From JBPESN01 sp051710625 (GTDB taxonomy: Bacteria > Pseudomonadota > Gammaproteobacteria > Enterobacterales > Enterobacteriaceae): DNA of 10,623 nucleotides. The DNA lies in NCBI RefSeq assembly GCF_051710625.1, contig NZ_JBPESN010000078.1, positions 1 through 10,623 of the forward strand, written 5' to 3'. A model generated the notes under the pieces. The model worked only from the letters and a program-made list of their open reading frames with translations, made no database searches and had not been told where the DNA came from. The translations under genes and the position numbers were made by a program. Shown in pieces: positions 6,490 through 10,623 of this stretch. How positions within the stretch are numbered: the stretch's first letter is position 1; the number at the start of each line of letters is the position of its first letter.

Positions 6490-6623
6490 GCCCGGTATAG
6501 ACGACGCGCATGCCATGCAGCGGCACTGCCACAGCTCGCAGCAAGGTGTCCCAGCTCGCAATAGTGGCGGTGTTATCACTGGCGGTAACGGCGCGTCTCT
6601 CCTGCCTCTGCCCCGGGACCGGC
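6434..6623 (-). pseudogene. Unidentified coding remnant downstream of rhaM
   Basis: Directly after the rhaM stop the minus strand is open for about 63 codons to a TGA at 6436-6434, in another frame from rhaM. The translation includes TIASWDTLLRAVAVPLHGMR and VVYTGHGATGGATKVLVMTL, ending QAE. The composition looks like real protein, with alternating hydrophobic strands. There is no start codon or ribosome binding site near the 5' side, so it is probably the C-terminal piece of a gene whose front was lost. I do not recognise the family. Its position suggests a sugar-related gene of the rhamnose cluster, but that is a guess. Confidence 0.4.
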
Positions 6624-6824
6624 TTACTCCAGATAAAACACCTGCCGCAGCGGCGCGCTGACGGGGCTGTTATCGGCGTTGGCAGGCATGACGTCGGTCG
6701 TATGACGCCGCCAGCGCTGGCAAACCTCCGTCTCCGCCAGAGCCGGCCAGATCGGGTTGTGCCGGCGTTCATACTCCTGATGCGTGTCCGGATTAACCTG
6801 CATTACGAATGCTTTTCGTATCAT
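6624..6824 (-). pseudogene. rhaM: L-rhamnose mutarotase RhaM, internally deleted
   Basis: RhaM (YiiL) interconverts alpha- and beta-L-rhamnose. The ATG at 6824 begins MIRKAFVMQVNPDTHQEYER and the frame ends ADNSPVSAPLRQVFYLE, both nearly identical to E. coli. The middle is missing: HNPIWP runs almost directly into EVCQRW, removing about 38 residues in frame and leaving 66 of the usual 104. The lost part holds the core strands and the active-site tyrosine, while the N-terminal histidine is kept. The reading frame is open but the protein should not fold as a mutarotase. It follows the rhaD stop by 13 bases, the normal operon order. A GGGGAAG Shine-Dalgarno-like stretch precedes the start. Confidence 0.9.
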
Positions 6825-6837
6825 CATGCTTCCCCGG

Positions 6838-7293
6838 TCAACGCGCCTCAACGTCCAGCGCCGCCGCCATCGACGTCACGCCAAAACGCTCGCCGAGGGC
6901 GATGAGTTCAGCGCGGCTGATGGTCTGTTTTTTGCCACCCATCGCGCGGACTTTCACCATGACCTCCGCCGATTTTTCCGCCGTGTCGAACAGGCTAAAA
7001 GCGTAATCCAGCGAGGAACTGCTGGCGAAAATACCGTGGAGAGGCCACAGCACCAGCGAATGCGCGTGCATTTTCTCTGAGGTGGCGGCGCCAATTCCGT
7101 CGGTGCCGGGGACCATCCAGGGGATAATATCCACCCCGTTAGGGAACACCACCAGGCACTCCGTACTGCCTTCCCACAGTTTGCGGGTAAAGCGGGCGGT
7201 ATCCAGCTCCAGCACGTAGCTCAAGGCGATAAGGTTGGTGGGATGGCAGTGCATGATGACTCGATCGTTGCCGTCCGTGACCTGCTTGCGCAC
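6838..7293 (-). pseudogene. rhaD: Rhamnulose-1-phosphate aldolase RhaD, 5' half deleted
   Basis: RhaD splits L-rhamnulose-1-phosphate into dihydroxyacetone phosphate and L-lactaldehyde. Only the C-terminal half remains, from RKQVTDGNDRVIMHCHPTN to the natural stop. The zinc ligands in HCH (E. coli His141, His143) and in HSLVLWPLHG (His212) are visible. The first about 128 residues are gone, including the region of the catalytic Glu117. The upstream edge is fused to the middle of rhaA near 7288-7296, so one deletion removed the rhaA 3' part, the intergenic region and the rhaD 5' part (roughly 0.9-1 kb, estimated from E. coli protein lengths). There is no start codon of its own, and the fragment is out of frame with the rhaA remnant. 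Confidence 0.93.
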
Positions 7294-8058
7294 AGCGCGG
7301 TCCCGCGGCTGGTGACGTAGGCAAGATAAAATTCCGTTGAACCGACGGTGTAGCTTTCAGCGCCGATACCAAATAATTTACCTTCCACCGCGTCGATATG
7401 ATGGCGTGGGTCCAGTTTCTCCGCTAATACCGTATCCAGCGCCGCAATCAGCCGTTTACGCGGCCCCAGGCGATCGACGGTGAGATCTTTCATCCCGTCC
7501 GGGACCCAGATATTCATTAGCAATGCCGTTCCCAGTTCGCGGCCAAAAAATAGGCAGAAATGCGACGACTGGCCGGGCAATGCTCAATCCAAAATTGGCG
7601 AATATTGTCATCGGCATGGGAAAGGGTAAAGCCATCGGCGCTTAACGGATGGGAAAAGCAGGTCGGATTAAAGTCCAATCCCAGCTGTGGTGTTCCCGCG
7701 CCCAGGCGACCCAGCGGGCGAAATGCGCCGGCTCAATGGCGTTACGCTCCACCGGTTGCTCCGCCTCCAGGTAGATGGCGTGCAAATTAAGCCGCTTCGG
7801 TCCAGAAATCAGGCTGAACGCCCGCTCCAGATCGGTACGCAACTGCTGGGCGTTGGTCGCTTTGCCGGGATAATTGCCGGTAGCCTGGGTCCTTCCCGTC
7901 AGGGCGCCGCGGGGATCCTCAAAACCGGCGACATCGTCACCCTGCCAGCAATGCATGGAAACGGGCAGCGTATCAAGCAGCGTCTGCTCCACGTTGACAT
8001 CAATATCGGCGTAGCGCTGCCTGGTCAATTGCCAGGCTTGTTCAAGGGATGGGTTCAT
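7294..8058 (-). pseudogene. rhaA: L-rhamnose isomerase RhaA, truncated and frameshifted
   Basis: RhaA converts L-rhamnose to L-rhamnulose. The ATG at 8058 overlaps the rhaB stop (ATGA), as in E. coli, and begins MNPSLEQAWQLTRQRYADID. Conserved blocks are LPVSMHCWQGDDV, ATGNYPGKA, GPKRLNLHAIYLE, FGRELGT, MNIWVPDGMKD and GIGAESYTVGS. A frameshift near 7690-7696 (CACCACAG where about CACCAG is expected) breaks WAREHQLGLDFNP. A second lies in a T-run at 7545-7551 (two extra bases in AYFGREL). The sequence stops after TSRGTALC, equivalent to E. coli residue 257 of 419, where it joins rhaD. The C-terminal part of the barrel, with further metal ligands, is lost. Confidence 0.93.
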
Positions 8059-9287
8059 AACAAAATTTCCTCTTGCGTATGGCAAAGCGCCTGGAAGCGC
8101 TGCCAATGATGGACAAAATCAGGTATCGGGCTGGGCTGGTAGTGCGCCAGCGGGAAACTGCGCGTTAAGATCCGGCGCCAGGCCGCGACATCCGCCACCT
8201 CGTTTAGCGCCATGAGCTGACATCCCACATTGCCAAGTGTTGACGCCTCCACCGGCCCCGCGGACACCGGCAACTGGCAGCAATCGGCGGTCAGCTGGTT
8301 GAGCCAGCGGTTTTGGCTGCCGCCGCCGATGATATGCGGCCGGGACGGGGAAATGCAGCGCGCCAGCGTCGCGGCCTCTTGCGGTAGCGGCTGCTGGCGC
8401 TCGCGGCACTCCTGGCGAATGGCCTCCACCATTGAGCGAAGATTAATAAAGCGTTCATCATTGGGATTAATCAGACTGGTAAAAGGCGGCAAGGTGGCGG
8501 CCGCTTCCAGCAGCGCCAGCGCGCGACTATCGCTATCGCTAAAGGGGGTACGACTCTCCACGCCCATGAGCGACCAGGTGCCGGAACTGAGGTAGACGCA
8601 GCTTTCGTCTTGCAGCGGCGAGGCGACCACCGCGCTGGCGGTATCGTGGGTCGCCACGGCGATGACCAGTACTCGCTGCCCGGAGGGACTGACCCAATAA
8701 CCGGGCGTATTACCCGGTTGGCGCGAGGTCCCGAACCAGCTTCGGGGAAGCCCGAGATACGCCAGCAAGGTATGATCCTAGTCGCCCGTCACCACATTAA
8801 GCAACTGCGTGGTGCTCACGTTGGTATATTCCCAATTAAGCGCGCCGGTTAGCCGGTAATGAAAATAATCGGGGATCGGCACCAGGTGCGCGACCTTCGC
8901 CGCTTCCTGCGGCTGCCGCTAGGCTTTCAACTGATAAAGGGTATTGAACGGCAGAAATTGGATCCCGGTGCGTCGGTAGATTTCTTCCCGGCCCAGATCG
9001 GCGCTCACCTGCGCCGGCCGCCATCGGTGTGATGATCGCAGTAACTAACCGCCGGCGCCACGCGCTCACCCGCCTGGTTGAGCAGGACATAATCCCCCCC
9101 CCAGGTATCAATGCCGATGCTGTCGATGACCGTGCCGGCGCGATCCAACTGATTGATGCCGTCGAGGATCGCCTGCTCCAGTCGATCCAGGTCCCAACAA
9201 TCCGCCCCCTGCTGCTGTACAAAGCCGTTAGCGAATCGGTATACTTCCTTCAGGCTTATTTGCTGCGCGACGTCATCCCATATGGAG
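8055..9287 (-). pseudogene. rhaB: L-rhamnulokinase RhaB, pseudogene interrupted at its 5' end
   Basis: RhaB (FGGY kinase family) phosphorylates L-rhamnulose. Reading leftward, recognisable sequence starts near ISLKEVYRFANGF (about 9265), equal to residue 33 or so of E. coli RhaB; the first about 30 codons, including the VAVDLGASSGR phosphate loop, are absent. Further blocks are IDSIGIDTWGGDYVLLNQ (intact across a run of nine G), YRRTGIQFLPFNTLYQL, PIPDYFHYRLTG, ATHDTASAV, SSGTWSLMG, INPNDERFIN, IGGGSQN and GPVEASTLGN. Lesions are a frameshift near 9015-9026, TAG at 8921-8919, TAG at 8780-8778, an in-frame deletion of about 40 residues near 8515-8530 and another of about 25 near 8345. The 5' edge adjoins the Mu-like prophage. 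The stop overlaps the rhaA start. Confidence 0.93.
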
Positions 9288-9518
9288 TGGCAATCATTTC
9301 TGGACTCTTAAGTTAAACGATGGGTTAGCCGGAAGCCCTTTAATGGCGCGGCTTATAGAGATTTTACAGATTCTAAACTCGAATGACTGTGGTTTGAGCA
9401 GATTTAAATGTAGTTTAAACGTCTTTTGGGCATCCATTAGATATATGTGAATTAGGTTAAAAAATTTTAGTAAATTATAAAAATAATGAAATAAGATAGA
9501 TAATTGCCTAATTTTTAT
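9288..9518. other. Non-coding AT-rich phage left-end region
   Basis: There is no convincing coding sequence. It contains three similar short motifs: TTAAACGA at 9313-9320, CTAAACTCGA at 9373-9382 and TTTAAACGTC at 9414-9423. By position they could be transposase-binding sites like the L1-L3 sites of Mu, but the similarity is weak and could be chance. The last 60 bases (about 9455-9520) are almost only A and T. On the minus strand this gives T-rich sequence after the repressor stop that could help end its transcript. Confidence 0.4.
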
Positions 9519-10098
9519 TTAGGCCGCTCCGCTTTTCTTACAGTTTAAGCTTGCCACATCTTCTACTGCACACTCTTCAGATACCGCCCCCTTTTTAGCT
9601 TCGTGTAGGGCTATCAGACGTTCTTTTTCTTCTTTTGGAAGTTGGAGTAACAGACTATCTAAGTCATCTTTACGTCCTGATAACGCCAATACACCCTTTG
9701 TTCCTTCTTGCAAAAGCAGGCATTATTAATGCCTCTAAATCTTTTTATTCAGCGACTTATAAATCATATGCCAAGTAGCTTCTAAAGGATCCTCCATTAG
9801 GCTTTCCTCGTTAATCGACTGAATCTCGCTAGTTGAAACCACTTCGTTTTGAGTGCATGATGAAGCAAATGCAAGCCAGCCCAAGCTGACGTGTTCCTTA
9901 TATACAATGCTCTGCACCACTGTATAAAGATGGTTCTGTACCTCTAGTTAAATAGTTGTGCAATGTTGAGAAGGATAACTCCCATTCAGTTGCAGCAGCT
10001 CTGGCGCTTCTATTGCCCATAAGTTGTTTAAGGCGTGCGACAAAATTTTCTTTTCCATCCATATCAAAAGCAAAATTACTTGTTTTCTTCTTTCTCAT
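9519..10098 (-). pseudogene. CI-like phage repressor (Mu-like c position), pseudogene
   Basis: From an ATG at 10098 the minus strand encodes MRKKKTSNFAFDMDGKENF and then a helix-turn-helix region (ARLKQLMGNRSARAAATEW... LHNYLTRGTEPSL), typical of CI-type prophage repressors. A frameshift near 9920-9928 follows EPSLY. The next frame continues with KEHVSLGWLAFASS and DPLEATWHMIYKSLNKK, the linker that normally follows the DNA-binding domain. A second disturbed patch (three stops within six codons at about 9722-9737) looks like two compensating indels, since the shifted frame there reads KDLEALI. The original frame then resumes as LLLQEGTKGVLALSGRKDDL and LPKEEKERLIALHEAKKGA to the stop at 9519. 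The whole is about 190 residues, close to Mu c (196). It is AT-rich, unlike the host genes. Confidence 0.75.
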
Positions 10099-10223
10099 TT
10101 TCTTTTCTCTATAACTTATTAAGTATAGTTAATAAAATACAAAAATATCTCTCATATGTGGCGATCAGAAAAAAATTCATTATTTGCTTTACTTGTTTTA
10201 AGTTTGAGATGTCATTGCTGTAT

Positions 10224-10268
10224 GGGTAAGCCCCATGACTTACCCGCATGGTTAACCTTTTAGGGTAA
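10224..10268. promoter_or_regulatory. Cluster of GGGTAA-type sites between the repressor and ner (candidate operators)
   Basis: GGGTAAG at 10224-10230 and CTTACCC at 10239-10245 form a perfect 7-bp inverted repeat with an 8-base spacer. The palindrome GGTTAACC follows at 10250-10257, and AGGGTAA at 10262-10268 lies just before the ner start codon. In Mu-like phages the region between c and ner holds operators for both regulators, so these are good candidates, possibly for autoregulation by Ner. The inverted repeat could alternatively act as an RNA hairpin in the ner leader. The AGGG at 10262-10265 may also serve as the ner ribosome binding site. Confidence 0.5.
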
Positions 10269-10272
10269 TCGA

Positions 10273-10509
10273 ATGATAGATAGAAATGAAATGAATCATC
10301 GTGACTGGCACCGGATTGATATCGGGGCCTCCCTGCACAAGAAGGGGATCACCATACAAGATCTCTCCCGCGGCTCGGGGCTGGCGTCCAGCACGTTAAA
10401 AAACGCGCTGTATCGTCCCTATCCCAAAGGTAAACGCATTATCGCTAATGCACTCAATGTAGATCCGGCCAGCATTTGGCCGAGTCGTTATATGATCAAG
10501 GTGTTGTAA
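10273..10509 (+). CDS. ner: Ner-like/SfsB (Nlp) family DNA-binding regulator
   Basis: This intact 78-residue protein closely resembles Mu Ner (about 75 residues) and the E. coli homologue SfsB/Nlp. Diagnostic segments are RDWHRIDIGASLHKKG near residues 10-25, the helix-turn-helix SRGSGLASSTLKNALYRPYP near 33-52, and KGKRIIANALNVDPASIWPS with RY following. Ner in Mu is a lambda Cro-like repressor that shuts down early transcription and the c promoter. The ATG at 10273 has AGGG upstream; a second in-frame ATG at 10291 is possible but would leave a shorter N-terminus. The protein ends MIKVL shortly after WPSRY, as Mu Ner does, so it looks complete. It lies divergent from the repressor remnant and immediately before the transposase gene, and is the only undamaged gene of the phage segment seen here. 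Confidence 0.85.
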   Translation: MIDRNEMNHRDWHRIDIGASLHKKGITIQDLSRGSGLASSTLKNALYRPYPKGKRIIANALNVDPASIWPSRYMIKVL

Positions 10510-10511
10510 TT

Positions 10512-10623
10512 ATGTTTGTTACGGTGAGTGAGTCAGTTTACCCGGATTGCCTGGCACCTTGCAGGGACTTCGCTGGTCATTGAATAAGCGGACTGCAAAT
10601 TCACCCGATTTAGTCCGTAAGCG
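10512..10623 (+). pseudogene. MuA-type DDE transposase, N-terminal start, frameshifted and cut by window edge
   Basis: An ATG at 10512, 2 bases after the ner stop and 8 bases after AAGGTG (10498-10503), opens MFVTVSESVYPDCLA and stops at a TGA within 24 codons. Shifting frame near 10530-10536 gives LPGLPGTLQGLRWSLNKR and then TANSPDLVRKR. This fits the winged-helix N-terminus of Mu-like transposases, which often start with a short strand, then LPGLPGT, then a helix. One base (or four) is missing after the SE of VTVSE. The rest of the gene is outside the window, so other lesions are unknown. In Mu, gene A follows ner, which supports the assignment. Confidence 0.65.

Larger units (their letters stand above)
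9288..10623 (+). mobile_element. Left end of a Mu-like transposable prophage (degraded, runs off window)
   Basis: Three genes appear in the c-ner-A arrangement of phage Mu: a leftward CI-like repressor (9519-10098), a divergent Ner-like regulator (10273-10509) and the start of a MuA-type transposase (from 10512). In Mu the left end lies a few hundred bases beyond the repressor stop, which here predicts an end near 9300, exactly where rhaB homology ceases. Mu-type ends begin 5'-TG; candidate positions are 9288 and 9301, but I cannot fix the base. The segment from 9300 to 10220 is much richer in A+T than its flanks. The right end and the missing rhaB 5' codons should lie beyond the window. Confidence 0.75.

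Noticed and set aside
6510..7080. Plus-strand open frames across rhaM and rhaD
   Set aside because: They are antisense to conserved RhaM and RhaD residues and rich in Arg and Pro, as expected for shadows of GC-rich genes.
7687..8109. Plus-strand 140-codon open frame across rhaA
   Set aside because: It is antisense to the well conserved RhaA N-terminal half and has no family features.
9080..9115. Run of nine C (G on the minus strand) as a frameshift in rhaB
   Set aside because: Reading TGG GGG GGG GAT TAT keeps the IDTWGGDYVLL frame, so the run is in frame (Val to Gly only).
9519..9713. A 64-residue charged protein as a separate gene
   Set aside because: It is in frame with, and continues, the CI-like repressor remnant; no ribosome binding site precedes its first ATG-like codon.

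Overview
The window looks like the chromosome of a GC-rich enterobacterium in the Sodalis group, probably a recently host-restricted symbiont such as Sodalis glossinidius or a close relative. This is an inference. The gene order galP-sprT-endA-rsmE-gshB-yqgE-ruvX matches Escherichia coli exactly and the encoded proteins are clearly enterobacterial. Most of the genes nevertheless carry fresh lesions (frameshifts, nonsense codons, small deletions) in otherwise well conserved sequence, as in an insect symbiont undergoing pseudogenisation. An IS3-family insertion sequence and a Mu-like prophage fragment bound the window.

Layout. Positions 1-162 are the end of an IS3-family element, with the start of its OrfA on the minus strand. 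Positions 163-605 are a non-coding region ending in a galP control region: a perfect 16-bp GalR/GalS-type operator, a perfect CRP site and a TATAAT box, spaced as in the E. coli gal promoter. Positions 606-5272 hold galP (broken), sprT (open, with an altered C-terminus), endA (broken), rsmE (broken) and gshB (broken). Positions 5397-6385 hold the intact overlapping pair yqgE-ruvX. On the minus strand, 6434-9287 is a rhamnose catabolism cluster read in the order rhaB, rhaA, rhaD, rhaM. All four are pseudogenes. A deletion fuses the middle of rhaA to the middle of rhaD, and an unidentified coding remnant follows rhaM. From about 9288 to the end the DNA becomes AT-rich and carries a leftward CI-like repressor (broken), a divergent Ner-like regulator (intact) and the start of a MuA-type transposase (frameshifted). 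This is the c-ner-A order at the left end of Mu-like phages. The prophage edge falls where rhaB homology stops, about 30 codons into that gene, so it probably inserted into rhaB.

How the genes relate. Galactose uptake (galP), rhamnose use (rhaBADM), periplasmic endonuclease I (endA), 16S rRNA m3U1498 methylation (rsmE) and the second step of glutathione synthesis (gshB) all appear lost at this locus. The Holliday-junction-resolvase-fold protein RuvX and its partner YqgE remain intact, which suggests that selection still acts on that pair. The galP control region has outlived the transporter it serves. No clear case for a wholly new system was found. The best leads are the Mu-like left end inside rhaB, the cluster of GGGTAA-type sites next to ner, the preserved gal-type promoter on a dead gene, a hexanucleotide repeat expansion in rsmE and the unidentified coding tail beside rhaM.
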